Source: Candidatus Bathyarchaeota archaeon
GTDB taxonomy: Archaea > Thermoproteota > Bathyarchaeia > TCS64
Assembly: GCA_002726865.1 (NCBI GenBank)
Contig: PBSW01000027.1
Location: 36,564 to 100,563, forward strand
Direction: 5' to 3'
Length of the DNA stretch: 64,000 bases
The translations under genes and the position numbers were made by a program. Below are positions 49,078 to 58,252 of this stretch, in pieces. The first letter of the stretch is position 1; each line of letters starts with the position of its first letter. The notes below the pieces were generated by a model, which was not told the origin of the DNA, made no database searches, and saw only the letters and a program-made list of their open reading frames with translations.

Positions 49078-50310
49078 TTGGCTTTTCTCGAGGGCCTCCA
49101 CAAGGAGGGAAAGGAAGGGGCCCACGTCGGTCACCACGCCGATTGCCTGGCTTGTACCCCGGTCGCTGAGCTTGGTCACCACTGCGGGGTTGATGTCCAC
49201 GCAGGCGATCTTGACCCGGGAGCTCAGCATGTTCCCCACAGCGATGCTGTGGAGCGTCGAGGCTAGCATCACGACGTAGTCGGCGTCCCTTACTAGCTCC
49301 CTGTACAGGCTCTGGGCCTCCACGGAGCTCTGGATCACCTCGGGGATGGGACCGTCGTCCCTTATGGAGCTGGCCAGCGCAAAGGGAATATTGTTCACGA
49401 TAAGCTGATAGAAGATGCCCTTGTCAAGCTTCCCCTTCTCTACCATGAGCTTCATGGAGCCCGCCTTCATCACTTCGTTGATCGCTGCGATATGGTTCCT
49501 GGACTCCCTCCTACCGGAGACACGACCCAGCTCAACACCGAGGCTCGTGCCAAAAAGGGCACACTCCACGTCGTGGACAGCCAAAGCGTTCCCCGCGAGG
49601 ATGGCATCGACGTAGCCCATCTGGATCATCTTCGCGAGAGCAGGCGAGGCTCCAGTGTGGACCACTGCGGGTCCCGCTACCACGACGATCTTGCCGCCTC
49701 TCTCAGAGGTCCTGCGGAGGTCTTCGGCGATGTTCTTGATTATCAGGGCGGAGGGTTTCTCGGAGGATGCATCGCTGGTCATGAACTCGAATATACCCAT
49801 GCCCTCCCGGGGTCGCTCAGGGAGCCTTATTCGGATGCCCCGCTCCCCAGTCACCACAAGATCCCCCTTCTCAACCAGCCTGATAGGCTTACACCGGACC
49901 CTTCCAGTAATGGGATCCACGACTATTTGCTTGTCCATCATGAGTTCCTCAACCTCTACCCAGCGACCGCCTATGTAGACAGAGGTGGAGTGATGGGTGG
50001 TGGAGTAGAAGTCGTCGGGGAGCACCATGTCCCGGGGCGCTGGGGAGTAGCTTACCTCAAGGGTCTCAGGAACCGTGGCCCCGAAGCGGAAGACATTACT
50101 CAGTATCGAATCCAGATGCTCCTGACTCTCCCCATAGACATCGATCCGGGCGTAGCTTTGATCCTCCTTCCGCTTCCCCACGTTGAACTCAAGGATCTCG
50201 AAGGATCCCTGGAGGTCCATGATGGCGTCCAGTATCTTTGTCAGAATCATGGAGTCGATGAGATGTCCCTCAACCTCGATCAACTGGGAGAACGCATCAG
50301 TAATACCCAA
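49066..50310 (-). CDS. Archaeal ornithine cyclodeaminase-type protein (TIGR00300, LOR/SDH domain)
   Basis: A 414-residue protein of the TIGR00300 family, the LOR/SDH-like group. An N-terminal AgrE/ArgZ-like extension (about 1-100: FEILEFNVGKRKEDQSYARIDVYG) precedes a central domain (GRVRCKPIRLVEKGDLVVTGERG) and the NAD-binding C-terminal part with VVAGPAVVHTGASPAL, IQMGYVDAILAGNALAVHD and LASTLHSIAVGNMLSS. Members of this family from methanogens convert ornithine to proline. The gene is intact but lies between remnants of MFS and GH172 genes. Confidence 0.75.
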   Translation of the reverse strand: MGITDAFSQLIEVEGHLIDSMILTKILDAIMDLQGSFEILEFNVGKRKEDQSYARIDVYGESQEHLDSILSNVFRFGATVPETLEVSYSPAPRDMVLPDDFYSTTHHSTSVYIGGRWVEVEELMMDKQIVVDPITGRVRCKPIRLVEKGDLVVTGERGIRIRLPERPREGMGIFEFMTSDASSEKPSALIIKNIAEDLRRTSERGGKIVVVAGPAVVHTGASPALAKMIQMGYVDAILAGNALAVHDVECALFGTSLGVELGRVSGRRESRNHIAAINEVMKAGSMKLMVEKGKLDKGIFYQLIVNNIPFALASSIRDDGPIPEVIQSSVEAQSLYRELVRDADYVVMLASTLHSIAVGNMLSSRVKIACVDINPAVVTKLSDRGTSQAIGVVTDVGPFLSLLVEALEKSQAPA

Positions 50311-50435
50311 GAGTACCCCTTGTTCCGGTTTTCATCGCGAACCCTGTATCCATCTGCAGGTTCATAAAGAATATCCACGGCAGAATCACATGTTCAAACG
50401 CGTGAATACATACAGCCAGGTGAAAATTGCGGTGA

Positions 50436-50717
50436 TCACGCTCGGGAATATCGGATCGCCCGCATCCAGTAGATTTCCAAGGAGAAAAATGGGGAAAGCC
50501 CGAACAGGACTATCATGACCAACGCCAATCCCCGTACGACCTTCAGCACACCACGCCGCCTGTCACCGGATTCGTAGAAGAACTCCCCAGCTCCGAGGGC
50601 GTGGAGGATAACGCTGATCAGGAGGACCCAGTATCCGTAGAACACCCCCAATCGGCTCCTTATTCCTCGGTCGCCTAGCATTGGTTCATCACCATGCGAG
50701 GAGAGCAAATAAGTCAT
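50436..50717 (-). pseudogene. N-terminal remnant of an MFS transporter
   Basis: A 93-codon frame containing VFYGYWVLLISVILHALGAGEFF, the typical first membrane segment of an MFS protein (F-Y-G-W/Y-W-V-L-L ... G-A-G). It then turns into basic sequence and a second hydrophobic stretch (LALVMIVLFGLSPFF) without the rest of the transporter. It is too short for an MFS protein. A C-terminal piece of the same kind lies at 48309-48560. Confidence 0.5.
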
Positions 50718-51176
50718 TAACGACCGCAGGAAAAGACACAGATTTCAGACTATAAGATCATCCTTCAATATCTCCGGATTGTCTCAGTGATCAATTCTCC
50801 AAAATTTATGATTATTCTACTAAACAAGGGTCCTGCTCTATCCATGAAAACTATTCCTCAATAACTCTTGAACGGGAGGATAACTCGCCTAAACCTATTG
50901 ATTCTATAGATCTTTCTGCCCATCAAAAATGGAGAACTTTACCTTCTAAGTTAATACGAATACTTCTCAAACTAACCCTATCAAACAAGCCGACATAATT
51001 TAAAAAACATGAAAAAATTTGGTTTTGAATCATTGTTAGTGTTTGCTAACCATCCCTAATTACACACTACTCTGAATTATTGGTAAACCAAGTCTCTCAA
51101 TGAGGCGCGCACGTGCTCACTGTAGGAAACGCGTATACAACTTTAATGGAGTTAAATGTATCGCAGTCATAGCTCC
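50718..51176. other. AT-rich gap, no gene seen
   Basis: About 460 bases of AT-rich DNA. It holds one CG-rich word (GGCGCGC at 51104-51110). The plus-strand frame at 51100 runs antisense into the MFS gene and is not supported. Confidence 0.4.
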
Positions 51177-52415
51177 TCATTCTGCAAAGTGTTCCCGCTC
51201 GGAGTTGAGTGTGTCCGGGATAGAGTTTAGGAGGGGCATCCTGACAAGAACATCCACGATAAGGGGGATGATGAAGACAAGGGCTGGATTAAAGTTCTCA
51301 TAGATGTAGCCCCCAATGAGGATCGAGGGGATCCTTAGGAGGTTCTGGAAGAGGCTGACGAACCCCGTCCACCGTCCCCTGTACTCAGCAGGCACCATCT
51401 CCATGTTCATCATGTTGAAGGCGTTGGAGCTCATCATGATTCCCCTGCAACCCCAGGCCAAAAGGAGCATCCACGAGGTATCTATTGGGGAGAAAATTAG
51501 GAGAAGAGTGCTGAGGTAGTAGAAGGGACGGGTGATGAAGATTATGAACTTCCTTCCTCTGGTATCGGCCAGGTTTCCGATAGGAATGGCGAGGAGCATC
51601 GAGACGATGATGAATGAGGTCCCCATATAACCAATGGTGAGGGAGTTGGCCCCCTTGATCTCTGCAACGTAAACAAAGATGAAGGGCCTGCTCATCCCCA
51701 TGGTGATGGAGCCCAGAGCCTGGACTAGGGCGAAACGTCCTAGGTTCTCCCCTGCTTCCAACATCTCTCTGAATTGACCTATCATTTTGTTCGTTTGGGC
51801 CTTCCCCATAGGCCTAGTGTCTTTTAGATTGCGGGCTACGTAGAAAGATATGACAGCGAAGCCGACGAGCTGGATGAAATAGAGAGGACGGATTCCATCA
51901 ATGGATATACCCCCGGATAGGTAGACGAGGGCCCCCCCAATGGTAGGGGCAAAGATGGCAAGGACCTGTCTTAACATAGTTCTGATAGCGAATCCCGTGG
52001 CCCTGTTGTGGTCGGTGAGGCTATTAGCGATAATTATATTCTGTATTCTGAAGACTAGGGTCATAGTGAGAGTGCCAAAGATTATTGCCGTAAAGATCCA
52101 CTGCCAATTTTTAGCGAAGGCGTAGCATATGATTGAGATGAGTTGAAGGGACATCCCGAGGATCATGATTCTCTTGAGGCTGTAGACATCGGATAGCCAC
52201 CCGGCCGGGATTGACACTATGGCGCTGGCTCCGGCCCCCACCGCCCTGACGACGCTGAGCTGGATGGGCGTAGCGCCGAGCTCTACAATATAGATGTTGG
52301 TAAAGTTTTCTACCATCTGCCGAAGAAAGGTGGCTACTACGCTCCGAGTGAGGAGGATTTTGTAGTTGCTGGTCTGAGATTGCATAAAGTCACGGAGTCG
52401 TTTCAGGAACGCCAA
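51177..52415 (-). CDS. Major facilitator superfamily transporter
   Basis: A 412-residue protein with about 12 membrane segments. The loop between segments 2 and 3 shows the MFS motif in diverged form (GWLSDVYSLKRIMILG, about residues 66-81), repeated in the second half as IGNLADTRGRKFIIF. The central loop (ARNLKDTRPMGKAQTNKMIG) is cytosolic. Substrate unknown; it resembles exporter-type MFS proteins. Monocistronic, leftward. Confidence 0.88.
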   Translation of the reverse strand: MAFLKRLRDFMQSQTSNYKILLTRSVVATFLRQMVENFTNIYIVELGATPIQLSVVRAVGAGASAIVSIPAGWLSDVYSLKRIMILGMSLQLISIICYAFAKNWQWIFTAIIFGTLTMTLVFRIQNIIIANSLTDHNRATGFAIRTMLRQVLAIFAPTIGGALVYLSGGISIDGIRPLYFIQLVGFAVISFYVARNLKDTRPMGKAQTNKMIGQFREMLEAGENLGRFALVQALGSITMGMSRPFIFVYVAEIKGANSLTIGYMGTSFIIVSMLLAIPIGNLADTRGRKFIIFITRPFYYLSTLLLIFSPIDTSWMLLLAWGCRGIMMSSNAFNMMNMEMVPAEYRGRWTGFVSLFQNLLRIPSILIGGYIYENFNPALVFIIPLIVDVLVRMPLLNSIPDTLNSEREHFAE

Positions 52416-52602
52416 ATAATGTTCACTCGGAAAGTATTAGGAGGCATACCTCCTCTCTGTATATAACTGTAAATAGCTGCCGGGAGACTTTCTGCGAACT
52501 AAAGTCCCCACTGGGTAACCCAAAGTAGATATACAGCTATGAAAGTGGCTAGATGCAAGGATACACCAGCCCGCTGAGTATCAGGAGAATTTCGGTTATA
52601 AA

Positions 52603-52860
52603 ATGACTTTCATTCAGGCCCCGAAAGAGAACTACTGCCCAGGGATAGAGGATTTTGTAAGGCCAAGCGTTGCATATGAAGTCTGTGTCTCCTGTGGCGG
52701 CCGCGTCGAGATCTGGAGCGACGAGGAAACAGGAGAGTGCCTAGATTGCGGTGCAGAGGGAGGGAAGAAAGAGAAGACGCCTTCCTGCCTCGAGTACTGC
52801 GAATATGCAGACAAGTGTAATGGCATAATCATGATGAAGCGTGCTCAGATACCAAAATAG
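52603..52860 (+). CDS. Cysteine-rich zinc-ribbon-like small protein
   Basis: An 85-residue protein with eight cysteines: CPG near residue 12, CVSC (28-31), CLDC (46-49), and CLEYCEYADKC (62-72). The two CxxC pairs separated by a short acidic hairpin (GGRVEIWSDEETGE) form a zinc ribbon; the last three cysteines plus C12 could bind a second metal. Similar small proteins are found in many archaea, but no function is established. Not in an obvious operon. Confidence 0.75.
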   Translation: MTFIQAPKENYCPGIEDFVRPSVAYEVCVSCGGRVEIWSDEETGECLDCGAEGGKKEKTPSCLEYCEYADKCNGIIMMKRAQIPK

Positions 52861-53125
52861 CTTCCTCACACGAAGAATTAAAGCTGAATCCCATGGAAAA
52901 TGGTTTCTCTATGCGCGCTCAACCCCCTACTATCATATAATATATCCACGTTGAATGCTGTACTTGTAAGGCACATTTAACTCTAGAGGAGAATGCTGAG
53001 GCAATTAGAGGCTCTCAGACCCTAAGCCTTTTCTCTCAACTAGGATCTCGTTGATTTACACCCTCACTGACGAAAAGCGCTACGCGCGTGTGATTAAGGA
53101 TAATACCCGCGGTTCCTATTTATCC

Positions 53126-53995
53126 ATGGGTTATGTGATGGATACAGTCGCTCTGGTAGGGTGCAAGGATAATTTCAAGGAGGCTCTAGAGAAGGCCATC
53201 AACCTCATAGGGGGCCTTGGGGATCTATGTTTCCCTTTAATCCTGAAGCCAAACATGTGCTCTGGGAAGGATGTTACGGGACATGCCAATGTAGAGGTGG
53301 GAGTCATAGGGGCCCTGGTGGACCGAATCCTCGAGGATAACCCAGAGGCATCACTTAGAATAGTTGAGTCTAACAGCGTTGGAAAGTTCGCGAATAAGGC
53401 CTTTACACGGTTCGGCTACAGGACCTACGTAGATGAGCTGAGTGACCGGGGGATTGACATCTCACTCCACAACCTGAGCAAAGAACCGTTGGTACCGACC
53501 GATTACGATGGCTACTATTTAAAGAGACCTGAAATGCCTAGCCTCCTAATGGATGCAGGGGGGCTCATCTCTGTAGCGTTGGCCAAGACCCATGGCCTCA
53601 CCTTTGTGACGGGGGCGCTTAAGAATCTCTTCGGACTGCTCCCGAGTAAAGGGAAGGGGATCTATCATCCTGAGATCCACAAGGTGATATTAGATCTAAA
53701 TCTGATATTTAGGAGTAGGTTGTCCCTCATTGATGGGAGGGTGGGACTAGAAGGTGTGGTGAAAGGAACCCCCCGGGAGCTGGGGTGCATTATTCTAGGA
53801 AGAAACCCTGCCTCGGTGGATGCTACGATGGCCCGGGTGATGGGTTTTGATCCCAGGAGAATCCGACACATAGTGGAGGCGGTTGGGCATGGGCTAGGGA
53901 GTCTGGACCCTGTGGTGGTAGGAAGCGACGTTGGGTCCCACGTGGTGGAGTTCAGGGAGGCTAAAGGATTGAAGGCCAACGCAGTGCTCGGGTGA
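53126..53995 (+). CDS. DUF362 family protein, second copy
   Basis: A 289-residue paralogue of the 47452 gene. Shared blocks are LILKPNMCSGKD, RIVESNSVGKFANKAF, VALAKTHGLTFVTGALKNLFGLLPSKGKG, LIDGRVGLEGVVKGTPRELG and SVDATMARVMGFDPRRI. The start is ATG 53126 or 53138 (MDTVALVGC), since the stretch from 53051 includes an intergenic-type CGCGCG word and does not fit the family. The substrate is unknown; similar length and lack of Fe-S domain in both copies suggest related roles. Confidence 0.83.
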   Translation: MGYVMDTVALVGCKDNFKEALEKAINLIGGLGDLCFPLILKPNMCSGKDVTGHANVEVGVIGALVDRILEDNPEASLRIVESNSVGKFANKAFTRFGYRTYVDELSDRGIDISLHNLSKEPLVPTDYDGYYLKRPEMPSLLMDAGGLISVALAKTHGLTFVTGALKNLFGLLPSKGKGIYHPEIHKVILDLNLIFRSRLSLIDGRVGLEGVVKGTPRELGCIILGRNPASVDATMARVMGFDPRRIRHIVEAVGHGLGSLDPVVVGSDVGSHVVEFREAKGLKANAVLG

Positions 53996-54127
53996 TGCTT
54001 TGCCTGCTACTAATTTACTTTTCCTCATCCGTGCTCATTAGTTGAGGAGGTTTGTGTCTTTGGCTTTCTTGTTTTATGATAACACTGGTGCACTTCTAAT
54101 TTGTAAGTTCAGAATAATATAGGTATA

Positions 54128-55246
54128 TCAGGGGAGTCTAACAATCCTCACGATTAGGTCATCTTCATCTCCAGGGACTCCTCTCCCGTCCCTGTTGCTG
54201 GTACAAAAGTAAATGTAGCCGTTGGGGTCTTGGGTGATGTCTCTGATCCTGCCCAGGGCTCCCTCGTAGAGGGCTGCGGTAGACTCGACACTGGTATAGT
54301 CGAGGGTTAGGGTGACCACCCTGATACTATTTCCCCTGAGGGTAGCTATGAGAAGCTTGTTCTGCAACTGGGGGTATCGACTGCCATGGTAGAAGGTGGC
54401 CCCAGAGGGGGCCCACGTGACCTTACCCGTGTGATAGAAGGGATCTATGTATCGGGGGTCGCCTCCGTCTCCCACGACATAAGGCCAACCGTAGTTGTTC
54501 CCGGGCTCTATGAGGTTTATCTCGTCGTGGGCGAAGCGGAGCCCTTCACCACTGGGACCGTGCTCTGTGGAGTAGAGGCTACCTGTCTCGGGATGCCATG
54601 TTAGGCCCTGAGGATTCCGGTTACCGTAGCTATAGACTAGGGAGCCAGGGAAAGGGTTGTCTCGGGGGACGGTGCCATCGGAGTTCATCCGCAGGATCTT
54701 ACCTCCAAGGCTATCTAATTCCTGGGCCAGGGCGCCACTGAAAGTTTCCCCTGTGGTGGCATAGAGTTTGCCGTCTGGTCCGAATTTGATCCTTCCGCCG
54801 TTGTGGAAATCCCCCGCAGGAATGTGGTCTAGGATGATAGTCGGGTCAGTAAGGGCATTCCCTGAATCCGTATATCGGGATATACGGTTCCATCTTTTGC
54901 TCTCTTTGTCCCTATATGTGTAGTAGACATAGACATGCCGGTTCTCAGGGAAGTTGGTGTCTAACTCTATGCCAAGGAGACCCCCCTCGCGGCCGGCGCT
55001 AGCTGCTACATCAAGGGTTAGGAGTGTATGGATTTCGCCGTCCTGAATGACATTGACCCTGCCGGGGCGCTCCGTAAAATAGAGTGTGCCATCGGAGCTG
55101 AAGGTGAGGCTCCAGGGTGTCTCGAGTCCGCTAGCAATGATATCTAGGCCGTCCGAGGTGTCCCTAGGGTTGATGATTTGTGTTCTCGTGAGGACGAGCC
55201 CCAGCGCGATGATAGCGGCTGCCCCGATGATTATTCTGCGCTTCAT
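54128..55246 (-). CDS. PQQ-dependent sugar dehydrogenase-like protein, exported
   Basis: A 372-residue six-bladed beta-propeller of the glucose/sorbosone dehydrogenase (GSDH) family. It begins with a signal or membrane anchor (RRIIIGAAAIIALGLVLT). Family motifs: GLETPWSLTFSSDGTLYFTERPGRV, AGREGGLLGIELD, DFHNGGRIKFGPDGKLYATTGE, GNRNPQGLTWHP and HGPSGEGLRFAHDEINLI. Relatives oxidise aldose sugars outside the cell with PQQ and pass electrons to membrane carriers. No PQQ synthesis genes are in the window. Confidence 0.85.
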   Translation of the reverse strand: MKRRIIIGAAAIIALGLVLTRTQIINPRDTSDGLDIIASGLETPWSLTFSSDGTLYFTERPGRVNVIQDGEIHTLLTLDVAASAGREGGLLGIELDTNFPENRHVYVYYTYRDKESKRWNRISRYTDSGNALTDPTIILDHIPAGDFHNGGRIKFGPDGKLYATTGETFSGALAQELDSLGGKILRMNSDGTVPRDNPFPGSLVYSYGNRNPQGLTWHPETGSLYSTEHGPSGEGLRFAHDEINLIEPGNNYGWPYVVGDGGDPRYIDPFYHTGKVTWAPSGATFYHGSRYPQLQNKLLIATLRGNSIRVVTLTLDYTSVESTAALYEGALGRIRDITQDPNGYIYFCTSNRDGRGVPGDEDDLIVRIVRLP

Positions 55247-55812
55247 GCTTCCTCCTCTGGAACGGCATTTCCCTGATCCTGTGCTCCTTAGAATTGTTTT
55301 TCTGAGAGGGGATTTAAAGGTTCATAAAGTAGACCTTTGCACCAGTTTTCAACCCCGGTCTGGTAGATACCGAGAGGAGATGGGTCGATACTTGTTGATT
55401 CAAGGCTCTCATTAGCTGGAACGCCTCGTCAATTGCTATCACCATAGCTCTCCCTCAGCTATTTGCTGCTTCATCCCCGGTGGCGTTCTCCACATAGTTT
55501 CAGCTAAAGTCAAAGTTGACCGACAAGTAATCACAGTTTCTCGCCCCATGGATTTTGTATATCGAAACGTGTATGTGTGGGCTTGAAGCTAAGTTGTCAT
55601 AACATTGATAGAAATCACTGATACGAGTGAATTATAACTATACGAGCGCGCCGACCCACCCTGATTCCAGTCAGAAACACAAGTTGTTCCATAACCACGA
55701 AATATCAGAAAAAACGGTGCAACTCCGGAAACCATCTCATGAATCAAGCGCCGACCCGCTTCACACTCAGACTTAATAAGCCGTACAACCCCAAACCAAT
55801 ACCGAAAACATC
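55247..55812. other. 566-base gap before glyS
   Basis: No gene supported. It has a GAGCGCGCCG word at 55644-55653. Open frames near 55739 run antisense to glyS. Confidence 0.4.
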
Positions 55813-57330
55813 ATGCCCCAGACCATTCACGACACTATTACTGCCATTGCCAAACGCCGCGGCCTCTATTGGCCCAGCTTTGAGATCTACGGGGGAAAAG
55901 CCGGCTTCATCACCTATGGCGACCCCGGCACTAAGCTCAAACGGAATATCGAGGACTGTTGGCGCACCTACTTTACTAGTCGCCAGGATATCCTCGAGAT
56001 CGAGGCCCCTCTTATCAACCCGTCCAGCGTATTCGAGGCCTCGGGACATATCGAGAACTTTAAGGAGCACAGCACCACATGCACTAAGTGCAGTCGCAGC
56101 TACAGGGCAGACCATCTTATCGAGGAGAAAACAGACCTAGAGAACGTCGAGGCCCAGGGTGGACCGGCTATCAACCATCTCCTCAGGGAGCACAAGATCA
56201 AGTGCCCCCGGTGCGGGGGGCAGCTCGCCGACCCCACTCGCATTCTCACTATGTTTGAGACACGGATAGGCTCTGTTAATGGAGAGACAGGCTACGCCCG
56301 CCCCGAGACTGCCCAGGGCATGTTTACCAACTTTAAGCGCGCATACCTTCACGCCCGGAAAAAGACCCCTTTTGGTATTGCCCAGAAAGGTAAAGTCCTC
56401 CGTAATGAGATCAGTCCTCGTCGAGGTATGACCCGCATCCGGGAGTTCACTATAATTGAGCTCGAACTATTCTTCGATCCAGAAAAGCCTGACTGCCCAT
56501 TCATTAACGAGGTCGCAGACACCCCCATCAAGATCATCACAGAGAAGATGCTCGAGGACAACAACACAATGCCCTTCAACACCACAATTGCCAAGGCCCT
56601 CGAAGACGGTCAGATCCTTACACCCTGGCAAGCCTATTACATGGGCGTTAGCCAACGATTCATTACCAGCCTAGGGGTTCCACCTGGGAAACAGCGTTTC
56701 AGGGCCCACCTCCCAGAAGAGCGGGCCCACTATAGCGCCCAGACCTATGACCATGAGGCCCAGTTGGAGTGGGGATGGCTTGAGGTCGCCGGCCATGCCT
56801 ACCGTACGGACTACGACCTTAAGGCCCACGCCGGGGTTCAGGAACCCACTATTCTCCGATTAGACGGCACCCGTTACGTTCCACACGTTGTGGAGCCAAG
56901 CTTCGGCCTCGACCGACTATTTTATACAACCCTAGAGCATGCTTACGAGCGCAGAGGCAAACGCAACATATTTCGGATACCTCGTAACATTGCCCCTACC
57001 AAAATCCAGGTCAACCCCCTCGTAACCCGGGATGGGCTGCCTAAACAGGCCCGCGTTCTCCACCAGACCCTCCGAGACCGCGGATACGCTGCGACCTACG
57101 ACGAATCCGGAAGCATTGGCCGACGCTACGCCCGGGCAGACGAGATCGGCACACCCCTCAGCATTACTATCGATTATGACACCGAGGCACGCCAGTCCAT
57201 CACCATCCGCGACCGGGACACCTGGGTTCAGGTACGCACCCCTATCGAGGCACTATTGAACAGGCTTAGAGACTATTTCGACGGCCGCCTCGAGATCCAC
57301 GACCTTGGCGAGAAGATAGAAAAAGACTAA
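55813..57330 (+). CDS. glyS: Glycyl-tRNA synthetase (archaeal/eukaryotic alpha2 type)
   Basis: A 505-residue class II synthetase charging tRNA-Gly. It has the zinc-binding insertion CTKCSR ... CPRCGG (about residues 96-138), motif 2 region GKVLRNEISPRRGMTRIREFT, and motif 3 VVEPSFGLDRLFYTTLEHAY. The C-terminal anticodon domain begins near residue 390. Codon use differs from neighbours: arginine is mostly CGN and third positions are C-rich, whereas neighbours favour AGG/AGA. That may mark transfer or different expression. Complete. Confidence 0.93.
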   Translation: MPQTIHDTITAIAKRRGLYWPSFEIYGGKAGFITYGDPGTKLKRNIEDCWRTYFTSRQDILEIEAPLINPSSVFEASGHIENFKEHSTTCTKCSRSYRADHLIEEKTDLENVEAQGGPAINHLLREHKIKCPRCGGQLADPTRILTMFETRIGSVNGETGYARPETAQGMFTNFKRAYLHARKKTPFGIAQKGKVLRNEISPRRGMTRIREFTIIELELFFDPEKPDCPFINEVADTPIKIITEKMLEDNNTMPFNTTIAKALEDGQILTPWQAYYMGVSQRFITSLGVPPGKQRFRAHLPEERAHYSAQTYDHEAQLEWGWLEVAGHAYRTDYDLKAHAGVQEPTILRLDGTRYVPHVVEPSFGLDRLFYTTLEHAYERRGKRNIFRIPRNIAPTKIQVNPLVTRDGLPKQARVLHQTLRDRGYAATYDESGSIGRRYARADEIGTPLSITIDYDTEARQSITIRDRDTWVQVRTPIEALLNRLRDYFDGRLEIHDLGEKIEKD

Positions 57331-57375
57331 CCCTCCCCCGCTGGTATTACAATAGGCGAAGGATCCCTGTCATCA

Positions 57376-58206
57376 TCACGAACGCCTCCCCACGGAATCT
57401 AGGATTAGGATGCCCCCAACCTCCCCAAGGCGCCGGTCGAATTCCGCTAGGACATTCTCTAAGGTCACCTCGCACTCATCTTGGTTTTCCCCTTTCACTA
57501 CAACGTCCACAGTGATCTCCTTCACCCGTGCGCGCTCTTCTGGGCCCTCCGGAGACGTTCCCGCATTCTTAATGTAGACATCAGGGTAATCCGCCTGCAT
57601 CCCTCGATAAACTGGAAAAAAGTCCTTAAAAACTACCCGGGCTACGACCGTGTTTGCCACGAACCGTAACGCGGTCCCCCCCTCAATGAGGGGAGCCGCG
57701 TACGCGTCGAACATTGCCTTCATCTCCCCCGGGACCCCCGGGAAAGCCATGACTGTGGTATCTCCCTCTACTATCTCTATCCCTGTTGCCATCCCCACCA
57801 CGTTCTCCAGCGCCCTGGATCCATCCACTATTCTAGCCATTCTCTCTACTCTAGTCGTGACTTGGATTCCTCTCTCCCTATACCTCCTCCGGATCCGCTC
57901 TACGGCCTGTTGGTCGAAAATCACTTTACGTCCTAGGGCGAGCCCGATTGCCACCATCGTCAGATCGTCCTTTGATGGCCCCAGCCCCCCCGTAAATATA
58001 ATGAGGTCCGGCCTCCGTTCCAGAGCCTCTAATAATACTCCAGAGATCTCTCCTAAGTCATCCCCCACACTGGTCACCCGTCTCAGAGGAGCCCCTAGCT
58101 CCGCCGCCCTCCTCGCGATCCAGGCCGAATTCGTATCAACGATTCGCCCGAACAGGATCTCATCTCCCGTAGAGATCACCTCCACCCAGAATCCCTCTCC
58201 CCGCAT
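57376..58206 (-). CDS. CinA-like molybdopterin-binding-domain protein
   Basis: A 276-residue COG1058 protein. The MoaB/MogA-like domain (about 5-170) shows STGDEILFGRIVDTNSAWI and FTGGLGPSKDDLT, the conserved substrate loops, and FPGVPGEMKAMFD. It lacks the C-terminal NMN deamidase domain of full CinA. The family works on pyridine nucleotides (ADP-ribose pyrophosphatase activity in some members). It follows the UxaA genes on the same strand after 46 bases and could share their transcript. Confidence 0.87.
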   Translation of the reverse strand: MRGEGFWVEVISTGDEILFGRIVDTNSAWIARRAAELGAPLRRVTSVGDDLGEISGVLLEALERRPDLIIFTGGLGPSKDDLTMVAIGLALGRKVIFDQQAVERIRRRYRERGIQVTTRVERMARIVDGSRALENVVGMATGIEIVEGDTTVMAFPGVPGEMKAMFDAYAAPLIEGGTALRFVANTVVARVVFKDFFPVYRGMQADYPDVYIKNAGTSPEGPEERARVKEITVDVVVKGENQDECEVTLENVLAEFDRRLGEVGGILILDSVGRRS

Positions 58207-58252
58207 GAATATCTCAACCGGGAATCATTGATATTATGCCTTTCTTCGGGGC

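Noticed and set aside
49492..50367. Long open plus-strand frame of 291 codons opposite the ornithine cyclodeaminase gene
   Set aside because: It is antisense to a well supported gene and its translation is low in hydrophobic core patterns, with many His, Gly and Pro typical of shadow frames.
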